A stretch of 64,000 bases of DNA from contig CAVBBL010000013.1 of the NCBI GenBank assembly GCA_963593905.1, positions 1 through 64,000 on the forward strand, in the 5' to 3' direction. The first letter of the stretch is position 1. Each line of letters starts with the position of its first letter. Source of the DNA: CAG-791 sp963593905. Its GTDB lineage: Bacteria; Bacillota; Clostridia; Lachnospirales; Lachnospiraceae. The position numbers were made by a program, and so were the translations under genes. The notes beneath the pieces are model-generated. The model was not told where the DNA came from. It was given only the letters and a program-made list of their open reading frames with translations, and ran no database searches. Of the stretch, positions 27,277 to 35,097 are shown piece by piece.

Positions 27277-29047
27277 ATTAATGGATATTATCTCAAAGGA
27301 GATGGCAGAGGCCTTTGAGGCAGCAGGTTATGATGCAGATCTGGGAAGAGTGGGCACCTCCAATCGACCGGATCTGTGCGAATACCAGTGCAACGGAGCT
27401 ATGGCCGGGGCAAAGCGCTATCATAAGGCACCCCTGGCGATCGCCACGGAAGTGGCGGCAAAGCTGTCGGAGAAGCAGGAGAGCATTTTCTCCATGGCAG
27501 AGGCCGTGGCACCGGGCTTTTTGAACCTGCGGATCAAGGAAAGTTTTCTGGCAGAGTATCTGGGACAGATGGCCGGTGAGGAGAAGCTAGGTCTGTCTGT
27601 TTCTGAAGCACCCAAGACCATCGTACTGGACTACGGCGGACCCAATGTGGCAAAGCCGCTGCACGTAGGACATCTGCGTTCTGCAGTGATCGGCGAGGCT
27701 ATCAAGCGTATTGCCAGATTTAACGGAGAAAATGTCATCAGCGATATTCATCTGGGAGATTGGGGACTGCAGATGGGCCTGATCATCACAGAGCTTAAGA
27801 GAAGAAAGCCGCAGCTTCCCTATTTCGATGAGAGCTTTGAGGGAGAATATCCCCAGGAAGCACCTTTTACTGTGACAGAGTTAGAGGAGATCTACCCCTT
27901 TGCCAGCAAGAAGTCCAAAGAGGATGAGGCTTACTACGCAGAGGCTATGGATAATACCCATCGTCTGCAGGAGGGACAGAAGGGATTCCGCGCCCTCTGG
28001 AAACAGATCGTAACAGTCTCTGTGGCGGATATGAAAAAGAATTATGCCAATCTGGATGTGGACTTTGATCTGTGGCTTGGGGAGTCCGATGCCCACGATG
28101 CTATCCCTCCTATGGTAGAGAAGATGAAGGAAGGCGGCTTTGCCTACGAGAGCAACGGCGCTCTGGTCGTAGATGTGACAGATCCCGGAGACTCCAAGGA
28201 AATTCCTCCCTGTATCATCCTTAAATCCGACGGCGCTTCTCTGTATACCACTACAGATTTGGCAACCATTTTGCAGCGCACAGAACGATTCCATCCCGAT
28301 GAAATCATCTATGTGACAGATAAACGTCAGGAGCTGCATTTCGTGCAGGTATTCCGCTGCGCGAAAAAGTGCGGTCTCACCGACGAAAATACGGTTTTAA
28401 AGCATATCGGCTTCGGCACTATGAACGGCAAGGACGGCAAGCCCTTTAAGACCAGAGAGGGCGGCGTCATGCGCCTGGAGCGCCTGATCGCAGACATCAA
28501 TGAAGAGATGCTGGGCAAGATCCGCAGCAATCCCGAGATCGGGGAAGAGGAAGCCGAGAAGACGGCAAAGCAGGTAGCGCTGGCAGCCCTTAAATACGGT
28601 GATCTGTCTAACCAGGCCAGCAAGGATTACGTCTTTGACATGGAGCGTTTCACTTCTTTTGAGGGAGATACAGGCCCGTACATCCTGTATACCATCGTGC
28701 GGATCAAGTCCATTCTGGCTAAGTACAAAGAGCAGAGCGGCAGTCAGGACCTTTTAGGTCTTACCATCCGCAGTGCCCAGAGCAGTCTGGAGAAGGATCT
28801 GATGATGAAGCTGGCGCAGTTTAATGCGGTTATGCGCACCGCCTATGAGGAGACCGCACCCCACAAGCTCTGCGCGTATATCTATGAGCTGTCGAATGCC
28901 TTTAACAGCTTTTATCATGCTACTAAGATCCTTTCCGAAGAGGATGAAGAGAAAAAGGCATCCTGGATCGCACTGCTTTCGCTTACTGAGCGCACACTGA
29001 CTACCTGCATTCATACCTTGGGCTTCGAGGCTCCGGAGAGAATGTAG
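27269..29047 (+). CDS. argS: arginyl-tRNA synthetase
   Basis: ArgRS charges tRNA-Arg. A TTG start at 27269, with AAGGGGGATT upstream, overlaps the queH stop and gives 592 residues; the next ATG (27281) is too far from that site. An additional N-terminal domain precedes the class I core with GPNVAKPLHVGHLRSAVIG near 128-146 (HIGH-type motif) and NGKDGKPFKTREGG near 390 in the KMSKS position. The anticodon-binding DALR domain ends with ALLSLTERTLTTCIHTLG. Complete. Confidence 0.95.
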   Translation: MNKLMDIISKEMAEAFEAAGYDADLGRVGTSNRPDLCEYQCNGAMAGAKRYHKAPLAIATEVAAKLSEKQESIFSMAEAVAPGFLNLRIKESFLAEYLGQMAGEEKLGLSVSEAPKTIVLDYGGPNVAKPLHVGHLRSAVIGEAIKRIARFNGENVISDIHLGDWGLQMGLIITELKRRKPQLPYFDESFEGEYPQEAPFTVTELEEIYPFASKKSKEDEAYYAEAMDNTHRLQEGQKGFRALWKQIVTVSVADMKKNYANLDVDFDLWLGESDAHDAIPPMVEKMKEGGFAYESNGALVVDVTDPGDSKEIPPCIILKSDGASLYTTTDLATILQRTERFHPDEIIYVTDKRQELHFVQVFRCAKKCGLTDENTVLKHIGFGTMNGKDGKPFKTREGGVMRLERLIADINEEMLGKIRSNPEIGEEEAEKTAKQVALAALKYGDLSNQASKDYVFDMERFTSFEGDTGPYILYTIVRIKSILAKYKEQSGSQDLLGLTIRSAQSSLEKDLMMKLAQFNAVMRTAYEETAPHKLCAYIYELSNAFNSFYHATKILSEEDEEKKASWIALLSLTERTLTTCIHTLGFEAPERM

Positions 29048-29059
29048 AGGGGAGTTATC

Positions 29060-29989
29060 ATGGATGGGGGAAATGCTAAAGAACGCAAAAGAATGATCTT
29101 TATCAAAGTAATAGTGGGGGCTTTGCTGGTCGCAGCAATTCTCAGCTTTATCTGGCAAATAGAGCAGCTGCAGCCGATTCATTTGACGACGGGGAAGTAC
29201 GCAGAAATCAGTACGAGATATTATGTTCTTCATGTTCCCAGGTATTGGCGAAGATGTGTGACAGTTACCCAGGAGCCATCAAGAGAAATTTATAAAGGGT
29301 ATCTGGAAGGGGGCCAAAATAATATCGACAAAAATAATTATAGTTTAGTGTTCAAGTATAAAACGAATGGTGAGGAGTACCCAGTAGCCAAGCTTTCTAT
29401 GTACCAATATGTACAGGACCGTATGGAAGAGAAAAACCAGGAAAATTGGGTATATTGGGGGCAGTTATGCAGGCATACATATAGGATACACGGCAATAAT
29501 TATATGATATTAGATTATGATTCCGTGCCATCGGAATTGTCTGCAGAAGAACAACAGCAATGGCAGGTTATTGCAGATGAACTTTCTTCAGAAATGCTCT
29601 GTGATAATGAAGGTGTTTTTATTAACCAATACAGTAGCAGGTATCCACAAGGCAGTTTTAAAAACTGGGCGCTTTTGAAGAAAGAAAAGAGACAAGAAGA
29701 GGCGAAGACAAAGCGGGAGATAGAACAAAAGAGACAAGAAGAGGAAGAAAAATCCAGCAGTAAATCGTCTTCTTCTACTGCGAAGGTGTGCAAATACTCC
29801 GGATGCAGAAATTGGGCTGTTTCCTACTGCAAAGGGTATTGTCATACCCATTATGAGCAGGTCTACGGCAAAAAAAGAGATGACTATTATGATGAGGATC
29901 CTGACTCCTATTACAACGATAATAAGGACATATACCGAAGCTATGATGAGGCAGAGGATGACTGGTATGATGAGTACGAGGAGGATTAA
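29060..29989 (+). CDS. membrane-anchored protein with C-terminal Cys/His cluster, unknown function
   Basis: I do not recognise a family. The 309 residues show one N-terminal transmembrane segment (about 13-33), then a globular extracellular region of about 170 residues. A highly charged Glu/Lys/Arg helix (about 205-235) and a Ser stretch lead to a compact CKYSGCRNWAVSYCKGYCHTHY cluster (about 244-265), which could bind zinc. The tail is very acidic with many Tyr and Asp. GGGGAG precedes the ATG. It follows argS by 12 bp and may be read through from it. Confidence 0.75.
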   Translation: MDGGNAKERKRMIFIKVIVGALLVAAILSFIWQIEQLQPIHLTTGKYAEISTRYYVLHVPRYWRRCVTVTQEPSREIYKGYLEGGQNNIDKNNYSLVFKYKTNGEEYPVAKLSMYQYVQDRMEEKNQENWVYWGQLCRHTYRIHGNNYMILDYDSVPSELSAEEQQQWQVIADELSSEMLCDNEGVFINQYSSRYPQGSFKNWALLKKEKRQEEAKTKREIEQKRQEEEEKSSSKSSSSTAKVCKYSGCRNWAVSYCKGYCHTHYEQVYGKKRDDYYDEDPDSYYNDNKDIYRSYDEAEDDWYDEYEED

Positions 29990-30025
29990 AGGAGTAAACT
30001 TTCGGTACAGACGATCGGGAATCGT

Positions 30026-30054
30026 TTGACATAATGAACGATTTCGCGCATAAT
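30026..30054 (+). promoter_or_regulatory. strong sigma-A promoter of a candidate small RNA
   Basis: A consensus TTGACA (30026-30031) and CATAAT (30049-30054) are 17 bp apart. No coding gene begins in the next 200 bp; a terminator at 30186-30219 closes the unit. Confidence 0.65.
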
Positions 30055-30060
30055 ACAGGA

Positions 30061-30219
30061 TACAATATCCGGCGGTCTAATCGGCAATTGAAAGATGGTA
30101 AAACTAGAAATAGAAAGTTAGAAATAGAAAGCTGTATTTTGCTGGCGTTGGTGACTGATCGGCGTATTTAAGAAAGACGGCGTACAAGGGCGTACAGAGA
30201 TGATCTGTACGCCCTTTTT
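30061..30219 (+). ncRNA. candidate small non-coding RNA
   Basis: A roughly 159-nt unit lies between a near-consensus promoter and a strong intrinsic terminator and has no credible reading frame; the only short frame lacks a ribosome binding site. It includes a direct repeat of TAGAAATAGAAAG (near 30106 and 30120). I do not recognise an RNA family. A leader attenuated before the decayed deacylase gene downstream is an alternative explanation. Confidence 0.5.
30186..30219 (+). terminator. intrinsic terminator of the candidate small RNA
   Basis: AAGGGCGTACAGA (30186-30198) pairs perfectly with TCTGTACGCCCTT (30204-30216), followed by T residues. Confidence 0.88.
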
Positions 30220-30259
30220 CTGTGGAGATTTTTTGTGGAGATTTTTCTGTAAAAATAAT

Positions 30260-30595
30260 TCAAGGTAGAGGGACTTCGATTCGGCAGAGGCGAAAAGGCT
30301 CTGTGTGTGTTGGGGAGCCTTCGCGGCAATGAGTACCAGCAATTATATACGGCGGCGCATCTGGCAGGACGTCTCAAAGAGCTGGAGGCAGAGGGGAAGC
30401 TGCATACAGTGATTACAAACCGGTACAGTCACAGATTGTGGAGGATGAGGATCTTGTTACGGTCAGATCACCCAGAGCCGGTTTCTTTCACGGATATGTT
30501 AAGCCTGGGCAGCACGTGCAGGAGGGAGAAGTATTAGCGCAGATCGACAGCACTTTGGATGCCAATGGCTTTTTATATATTTTCCTTGACACGGC
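30260..30595 (+). pseudogene. remnant of M14/AstE-AspA-like deacylase gene
   Basis: Two separate frames match the ends of one family. From about 30260 the frame reads FKVEGLRFGRGEKALCVLGS and continues with LRGNEYQQLYTAAHLAGRLK, the start of succinylglutamate desuccinylase/aspartoacylase-like (zinc carboxypeptidase clan) proteins. From 30411 a different frame reads VTVRSPRAGFFHGYVKPGQH and continues QEGEVLAQIDSTLDA, the C-terminal barrel-sandwich domain of the same proteins. The central 200 or so residues, with the rest of the zinc site, are missing. The gene is dead by internal deletion and frame change. Family assignment is from memory of the motifs. Confidence 0.65.
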
Positions 30596-30614
30596 TGTAT
30601 GGAAGGGGTATATT
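30586..30614 (+). promoter_or_regulatory. promoter of the arsR-type metal-resistance operon
   Basis: Consensus TTGACA (30586-30591) and TATATT (30609-30614) with exactly 17 bp spacing. The repressor operator begins 6 bp downstream. Confidence 0.8.
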
Positions 30615-30619
30615 TGACT

Positions 30620-30649
30620 CAAACATATGAATAAATGCTCATATGTTTG
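30620..30649 (+). promoter_or_regulatory. ArsR/SmtB-type operator
   Basis: An 11-2x4-11 inverted repeat, CAAACATATGA (30620-30630) and TCATATGTTTG (30639-30649), covers the predicted transcription start. The ATATGA-x8-TCATAT core fits operators of the SmtB/CzrA/CadC group, so the downstream repressor probably regulates itself. Confidence 0.8.
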
Positions 30650-30673
30650 AATGTTCAAAAAAAGGAGGCCATC

Positions 30674-31051
30674 ATGCATAAAGATTCTGAGAGACAGGCA
30701 AGAGATGCGGAATGCTGTGATTGTTTTGAGCCGCACCCGGATAAAGTACAGGCTGTCAATGCCTGCATGCCGGAGGAGAATGAGCTCAGTGATCTGGCAG
30801 ATTTATTCAAGGTGTTTGGAGATTCCACCAGACTTCGCATCCTCTTTGTACTTTTTCAGAGTGAGATGTGCGTTTGTGATATCGCGCAGACCTTGCAGAT
30901 GACACAGTCAGCCATTTCCCATCAGCTGCGCATCCTAAAGCAGTCTGCACTGGTAAAGAATCGGCGGGATGGCAAACAGGTGCTTTATTCTCTGGCGGAT
31001 GCCCATGTAGCCACGATCATTGCCCAGGGACGGGAGCATATTGAAGAGTAG
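30674..31051 (+). CDS. ArsR/SmtB-family metal-sensing repressor (CadC-like)
   Basis: This 125-residue winged-helix repressor starts at the ATG at 30674 behind AAAGGAGG. The N-terminal arm has CCDC near 14-17. The core reads FGDSTRLRILFVLFQ, then SEMCVCDIAQTLQMTQSAIS and HQLRILKQSALVKNRRDGKQ. The Cys-x-Cys in MCVCDI together with N-terminal cysteines matches the alpha3N metal site of CadC (Cd/Pb/Zn), and His residues in the last helix resemble the alpha5 zinc site. It likely represses this operon (with HMA and CadA genes) until metal binds. Confidence 0.9.
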   Translation: MHKDSERQARDAECCDCFEPHPDKVQAVNACMPEENELSDLADLFKVFGDSTRLRILFVLFQSEMCVCDIAQTLQMTQSAISHQLRILKQSALVKNRRDGKQVLYSLADAHVATIIAQGREHIEE

Positions 31052-31052
31052 A

Positions 31053-31224
31053 GCCGCAGTAAGCTGCGGCAGAAAGAGGTAAGTTTGAAAGAAATGCCTG
31101 ATAGCATTTCTTTCAAACGGCATTGATGGCGTAAACGACATCAATGCATAATCACATCGGAGAAATCGCCTTCGCGAATTTCTCCTCGTGCAGCCGCAGT
31201 AAACTGCGGCAGAAAGAGGTAAAA
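31053..31224 (+). promoter_or_regulatory. full-length four-hairpin leader, copy before the HMA gene
   Basis: A first GCCGCAG/CTGCGGC hairpin plus AGAAAGAGGT (31053-31080) is followed by stems 31083-31097 with 31104-31118, 31120-31128 with 31139-31147, 31159-31166 with 31178-31185 and GCCGCAGT/ACTGCGGC at 31193-31210. AGAAAGAGGT and the ATG at 31225 end it. The hairpin-plus-site therefore flanks the insert as a direct repeat. A 13-codon frame from TTG at 31085 (LKEMPDSISFKRH, TGA) matches the one before the flavoprotein gene. Confidence 0.72.
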
Positions 31225-31443
31225 ATGAAAAAGAAATTCAAACTCGAGGACTTAGATTGTGCAGAATGCGCTGCAAAGATGGAGGATGCCATTAAGAAAA
31301 TTGATGGTGTAAATGATGCATCTGTGAATTTCCTGATGCAGAAGATGACTGTGGATGCAGTGGATGATCGCTTTGACGCCATTATGGATGAGGTGGAAAA
31401 GGTTTGCGCCAAGGTGGAGCCGGACTGCAGGATTCTGCGTTAA
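31225..31443 (+). CDS. heavy-metal-associated (HMA) domain protein
   Basis: This 72-residue ferredoxin-like HMA domain has the metal motif LDCAECAAKME near residues 9-19. The LDCAxCA variant is usual in Cd/Zn/Pb ATPases rather than copper chaperones, so this looks like the N-terminal metal-binding domain of CadA encoded as a free protein; the ATPase downstream has no such domain. It follows the full hairpin leader, and a terminator lies 80 bp after the stop, which may set its level relative to the pump. Confidence 0.88.
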   Translation: MKKKFKLEDLDCAECAAKMEDAIKKIDGVNDASVNFLMQKMTVDAVDDRFDAIMDEVEKVCAKVEPDCRILR

Positions 31444-31523
31444 TCAGACCGGAAAGTGTCTTTGTCCATTCCCTTTCGTATTTGGGAATGATAGGGTGAC
31501 TGGATAGAAGATATGAGTGTATT

Positions 31524-31559
31524 CCGGATGCTGCTGTTACAGGCACATCCGGATTTTTT
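31524..31559 (+). terminator. intrinsic terminator after the HMA gene
   Basis: CCGGATG (31524-31530) pairs with CATCCGG (31546-31552), then A and six T residues. Confidence 0.82.
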
Positions 31560-31620
31560 AAAACTGACCGGGCAGGATTTAGTCAGTGCTGAATATGCAA
31601 TTATGAAATGAGGTAGTGTG

Positions 31621-31645
31621 AAAATACCCTCGATAGGGTGTTTTT
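31621..31645 (+). terminator. second terminator-like hairpin before the cadA leader
   Basis: AAAATACCCT (31621-31630) pairs with AGGGTGTTTT (31635-31644) around a CGAT loop, with one T-G pair, and T residues follow. With the terminator at 31524 it suggests attenuated read-through to cadA or a separate promoter I cannot place. Confidence 0.6.
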
Positions 31646-31651
31646 CGTGCA

Positions 31652-31773
31652 GCTATTGGTGCCGCAGGCGTCACCAATAGCCCTGATGGCAAATCGAATT
31701 AGAAATTCGATTAAGAGAATCTGAAATTCTCGTCGCCTCTTTGCAGCATAGCTGCTCAGAAATGAGGATTAAT
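31652..31773 (+). promoter_or_regulatory. four-hairpin leader, second sequence type, before cadA
   Basis: Four successive stems are present: GCTATTGGTG/CACCAATAGC (31652-31661 with 31672-31681), AATCGAATT/AATTCGATT (31692-31700 with 31704-31712), GAGAAT/ATTCTC (31715-31720 with 31726-31731) and GCAGC/GCTGC (31743-31747 with 31751-31755). GAGGATTA and the ATG follow. The order and spacing copy the GCCGC-type leaders although most sequence differs; the end matches the leader at 10300-10396. Confidence 0.65.
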
Positions 31774-33780
31774 ATGACAAAAAAACAAAAACAGTCGTTG
31801 CATCGAATTTTGATTTCCCTTGTTTTATTTATTGTTCTGCTTTTTTTAGATAAAACGGGAACATTGGATCAGATTTCCAATAGATGGCTTCAGATGATTC
31901 CTTTTCTGGTGCCTTATCTGATTGTGGGATATGATGTGTTGCGCAAGGCTTTTATCAATATCCGTCACGGACAGGTGTTTGATGAAAATTTCCTAATGAT
32001 GATCGCTACATTCGGCGCTTTCGGCGTACAGGAATACTTAGAAGCTGTGGCCGTCATGCTTTTCTATCAGGTGGGCGAGCTTTTCCAGAGCTATGCAGTC
32101 GGAAAGTCCAGGCAGTCCATCACTGCTATGATGGATATCGCACCGGAGTATGCAAACCTGGAAAAGGACGGTGCACTGGAGGAAGTGGATCCTGACGATG
32201 TGCAGATTGATGACATCATCGTTATTAAGGCCGGGGAGAGAGTACCCCTGGACGGCATCGTGACGGAGGGCAGCTCCTTCGTGGACACGGCTGCACTGAC
32301 AGGAGAGTCTGTGCCCAGAAAGGTACAGGCCGGAGATCCGATCATCAGCGGATGTCTGAATGGAAGCGGCACCTTAAAGGTAAGGGTCACTAAAGCTTAC
32401 GAAGATTCTACTGTGGCCAGAATCCTGGAGCTGGTGGAAAATGCCAGCAGCAAAAAAGCCAGGATGGAAAATTTCATCACTCGATTTGCCAAGTATTACA
32501 CACCCATTGTTACCATAGGCGCTGTGATCCTGGCAATTGTGCCTCCTGCGCTGCTCATGCTCATTGCCGGCGCAGACAGCAGTGTATGGGCAGACTGGAT
32601 TCAGAGAGCCTGCATTTTTCTGGTTATTTCCTGTCCCTGTGCTTTGGTCATTTCGGTACCGCTGGGATTTTTCGGCGGTATCGGTGCTGCGTCCAAAATC
32701 GGTGTGTTGGTAAAGGGCAGCAATTATCTGGAGGCTATGGCAGAGGTTTCTACTATTGTTTTCGATAAGACCGGTACTTTGACCAAGGGCGAATTTAAAG
32801 TTACACAGATACTGCCTGCAAAGAGAAAAGATGATTGCGCACTGAATGGACGGTATACAGAGAATAGGCCGGAAGCATATGGTAAGCTGGAAACACAGGA
32901 TACGTTGGAAGTACAGGATAAGCAGGAAGTGCAGGACAAACAAAAGGACGATCTGTTGGAAATAGCAGCTCTCGGTGAAGCTTTCTCTACACATCCTATT
33001 GCACAATCTATTCGGGAAGCCTACGGAAAGAAACTGGATACGGACAGAGTAGAGAAGGCAGAGGAGAGTGCGGGACATGGCTTGTCTGCCGTGGTAGACA
33101 GCAGAAAAGTCCTTTTGGGAAATGGTGCTCTTCTGGAGAAAAACGGCATTGCCTATGAAAAATGTGAAAGCGCCGGTACCGTAGTCTATGTGGCAGCGGA
33201 CGGAGTATATCAGGGATGTATCGTTATTTCAGATGCAGTTAAGGACGGCGCAGCGCAGGCAATCAGGGATATGAAGGCCGTGGGAGTTAAAAAGACCGTG
33301 ATGCTCACCGGTGACCGCAAAGAGACGGCTGCCGCAGTGGCTTCTGCCATCGGTATTGATGAATACCACGCAGAGCTTTTGCCTGCCGATAAGGTATCCA
33401 GAGTGGAAGCACTGCTGCAGGGACGAGCAGATAAAGATAAGGTGGCCTTTGTGGGAGACGGCATCAATGATGCGCCGGTATTAACCAGAGCGGATATCGG
33501 TATTGCCATGGGCAGCATGGGCTCCGATGCCGCTATTGAGGCTGCTGACATCGTCCTGATGGATGACGATGTGCGCAAGATCGCCGGGGTCGTGAAGATT
33601 TCCCGAAAGACACTTCGCATCGTCAAGCAGAATGTAGTTTTTGCGCTGGGAGTTAAGATTTTGGTATTGCTCCTTGGTGCATTGGGCATTGCCAATATGT
33701 GGGCGGCAGTTTTCGCAGATGTAGGCGTGGCTGTGCTGGCAATTTTGAATTCCATGCGGACATTGAATGAAAAGCAGTGA
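31774..33780 (+). CDS. cadA: P1B-type heavy-metal ATPase (Zn/Cd/Pb, CadA/ZntA-like)
   Basis: This 668-residue efflux ATPase starts at the ATG at 31774 with GAGGA upstream. It shows TGES in the actuator domain near 183, the CPC ion motif in FLVISCPCALVISVPLGFFG near 298, the phosphorylation site DKTGTLTKGE near 340, the nucleotide-binding HP in STHPIA near 408, and GDGINDAP near 565. The CPC plus SVPL context fits Zn/Cd/Pb pumps (P1B-2). The usual N-terminal HMA domain is missing and encoded separately at 31225-31443. A short QDK/EVQ repeat extends the N domain near 372-390. Confidence 0.92.
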   Translation: MTKKQKQSLHRILISLVLFIVLLFLDKTGTLDQISNRWLQMIPFLVPYLIVGYDVLRKAFINIRHGQVFDENFLMMIATFGAFGVQEYLEAVAVMLFYQVGELFQSYAVGKSRQSITAMMDIAPEYANLEKDGALEEVDPDDVQIDDIIVIKAGERVPLDGIVTEGSSFVDTAALTGESVPRKVQAGDPIISGCLNGSGTLKVRVTKAYEDSTVARILELVENASSKKARMENFITRFAKYYTPIVTIGAVILAIVPPALLMLIAGADSSVWADWIQRACIFLVISCPCALVISVPLGFFGGIGAASKIGVLVKGSNYLEAMAEVSTIVFDKTGTLTKGEFKVTQILPAKRKDDCALNGRYTENRPEAYGKLETQDTLEVQDKQEVQDKQKDDLLEIAALGEAFSTHPIAQSIREAYGKKLDTDRVEKAEESAGHGLSAVVDSRKVLLGNGALLEKNGIAYEKCESAGTVVYVAADGVYQGCIVISDAVKDGAAQAIRDMKAVGVKKTVMLTGDRKETAAAVASAIGIDEYHAELLPADKVSRVEALLQGRADKDKVAFVGDGINDAPVLTRADIGIAMGSMGSDAAIEAADIVLMDDDVRKIAGVVKISRKTLRIVKQNVVFALGVKILVLLLGALGIANMWAAVFADVGVAVLAILNSMRTLNEKQ

Positions 33781-33852
33781 TAAGTATGAGCAGGCAGCTC
33801 TGACCGGACTTACTGCATCGCATGGTGCTGTCACCTGATTGTCCTGGTATAA

Positions 33853-33987
33853 GCAAGGGATGATGATACCAATCAGACTTATCTGAAGATCTTAGAGGAA
33901 GAGACAGATGGTCTGTATATACAGGATATCATTAGAGGAGGCGTTACAAACGATGATCCACGCATACCGAGAAATCTATCTGAATAA
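33853..33987 (+). pseudogene. 3' remnant of an unidentified gene overlapping the XRE gene
   Basis: A frame with no start codon runs from an upstream stop to TAA at 33985. It reads DDTNQTYLKILEEETDGLYI and continues QDIIRGGVTNDDPRIPRNLS. Its end overlaps the next gene in another frame, which looks like a natural gene overlap, so it may be the surviving end of an upstream operon partner. I cannot name the family. Confidence 0.4.
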
Positions 33988-34591
33988 CGCACAGTCTGCT
34001 TTAGGTGATGCATTCGACTACGCCGTGAACAACTGCAAAATATCCGGTGAGGATTTTATAAAGCTCTTTATCGTAAGCACAGTAAGCCACCGCATGGAAA
34101 ATGGTGAGCCGTCTGTCCTGGCTGGCAAAAGCGGGATAGAGATTGCCACGGACGTGGTGCTTGAGACAACGGGTAAAAGCCTTGACGCAGAACCAACGGA
34201 AGCCATTGGCCGATCACGGGAATACTGGATTGGTTGGGCGATCGCCTATTATCAGTGGTACTCGGCAAGAAGCTATTCTGAGATATTTAAGGTTGTCTCC
34301 TTCGACGAGCTTCAGAAGATGTACTACACGCTTCACGAAGCTGACATATCCAAATTTGCAGACATAATGGATGAAAGAATCAGAGAACACTTCAAGGACA
34401 CCAATCTGAAACGCATCCGCACAGCCTATGGCTACACACAGGCCGCTCTTGCAAAAGAGTCCGGTGTAACGCTCCGCTCTATCCAGATGTACGAGCAGCG
34501 TCGGAAGGATATTAACAAAGCAAGTGCAGAAACATTGTACCGTATTGCAAAGGCACTGGGCTGCACTATTGAGGAGTTAATGGAGAAGTAA
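33908..34591 (+). CDS. XRE-family protein with N-terminal effector domain
   Basis: The last 60 residues of this 227-residue protein are a Cro/CI helix-turn-helix: LKRIRTAYGYTQAALAKESG then VTLRSIQMYEQRRKDINKAS. The N-terminal 160 residues are an uncharacterised alpha-helical domain (ALGDAFDYAVNNC, SREYWIGWAIAYYQWYS) that I have seen associated with small antitoxin-type regulators; a toxin partner is not present. The ATG at 33908 has GAGGAAG in front; an ATG at 33953 with AGAGGAGG is an equal alternative. It sits between the metal operon and the putative att site. Confidence 0.72.
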   Translation: MVCIYRISLEEALQTMIHAYREIYLNNAQSALGDAFDYAVNNCKISGEDFIKLFIVSTVSHRMENGEPSVLAGKSGIEIATDVVLETTGKSLDAEPTEAIGRSREYWIGWAIAYYQWYSARSYSEIFKVVSFDELQKMYYTLHEADISKFADIMDERIREHFKDTNLKRIRTAYGYTQAALAKESGVTLRSIQMYEQRRKDINKASAETLYRIAKALGCTIEELMEK

Positions 34592-34608
34592 AAAACAAAC
34601 ATATAGAC

Positions 34609-34643
34609 AAAAGCAATCAGCGGAAAAGTTGATTGCTTTTTCT
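34609..34643 (+). terminator. intrinsic terminator after the XRE gene
   Basis: AAAAGCAATCA (34609-34619) pairs with TGATTGCTTTT (34630-34640), with further T residues. Confidence 0.87.
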
Positions 34644-34767
34644 TTACTCAAAAAACAAATATCTGCTGTCCCAGTGGTTCTGGCAGGGGCGGGCATTTTT
34701 CCCCGGATATAGTTTATTAGAATTGGATTGCGATGAACTGTATTCGGCTTTCTCCAAATGTCTGCTT

Positions 34768-34794
34768 GCATGGGTTCGATTCCCATAGACAGCA
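34768..34794 (+). other. putative attachment site: tRNA 3'-end copy
   Basis: The stretch contains a perfect T-arm, ATGGG, loop TTCGATT, CCCAT, followed by an acceptor 3' strand AGACAGC and an A. No matching 5' tRNA half is found at proper distance. A tRNA 3' fragment at the edge of a conjugative element is the usual left by-product of site-specific integration into a tRNA gene. The tRNA identity cannot be read from this fragment. Confidence 0.6.
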
Positions 34795-34982
34795 CTGTCC
34801 TGTTTGCAAATACAGCAGCTTTGCAGACAGGACTTCATACCTCCCAATTCTGATTTAAGAAATCTTTATAACCGCTTTAACTACGAGATAAGAAAATACT
34901 CCTTCGTTGAGATTCCTCTCAAATCAGAATTGGCTTCCTTAAGGGCGCATGAAAAAACTTTCGTTTTTTCACATGCCCTTTT
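34795..34982 (+). other. structured region between att and parA, ending in a terminator
   Basis: It holds a hairpin with GTCCTGT/ACAGGAC and GCAAA/TTTGC arms (34797-34834), a long-range inverted repeat CCAATTCTGATTT/AAATCAGAATTGG (about 34843-34855 with 34918-34931) and a strong terminator AAGGGC.CATGAAAAAAC/GTTTTTTCA.ATGCCCTT with T residues (34942-34982). The arrangement suggests an element-encoded RNA or leader. No credible reading frame crosses it. Confidence 0.5.
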
Positions 34983-35097
34983 TATATGGTGAGAAAGCAA
35001 CTGCTGCCACCATATTCTGTTTAATTGCAGCGCAGGCTGCGGGAGCTGTGCCCATCACAGTGCAACTAATCTATTTTCGCCAAAGGAGGAGAAAACT

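Noticed and set aside
30100..30140. Similarity to tracrRNA (CTAGAAATAG...)
   Set aside because: Only a short AT-rich match; there is no CRISPR array or cas gene in the window.
34662..34794. A complete tRNA between TGCTGTC and GACAGCA
   Set aside because: The span of 133 nt is too long, there is no D-arm or anticodon arm, and position 7 of the acceptor mispairs. Only the 3' end looks like a tRNA.
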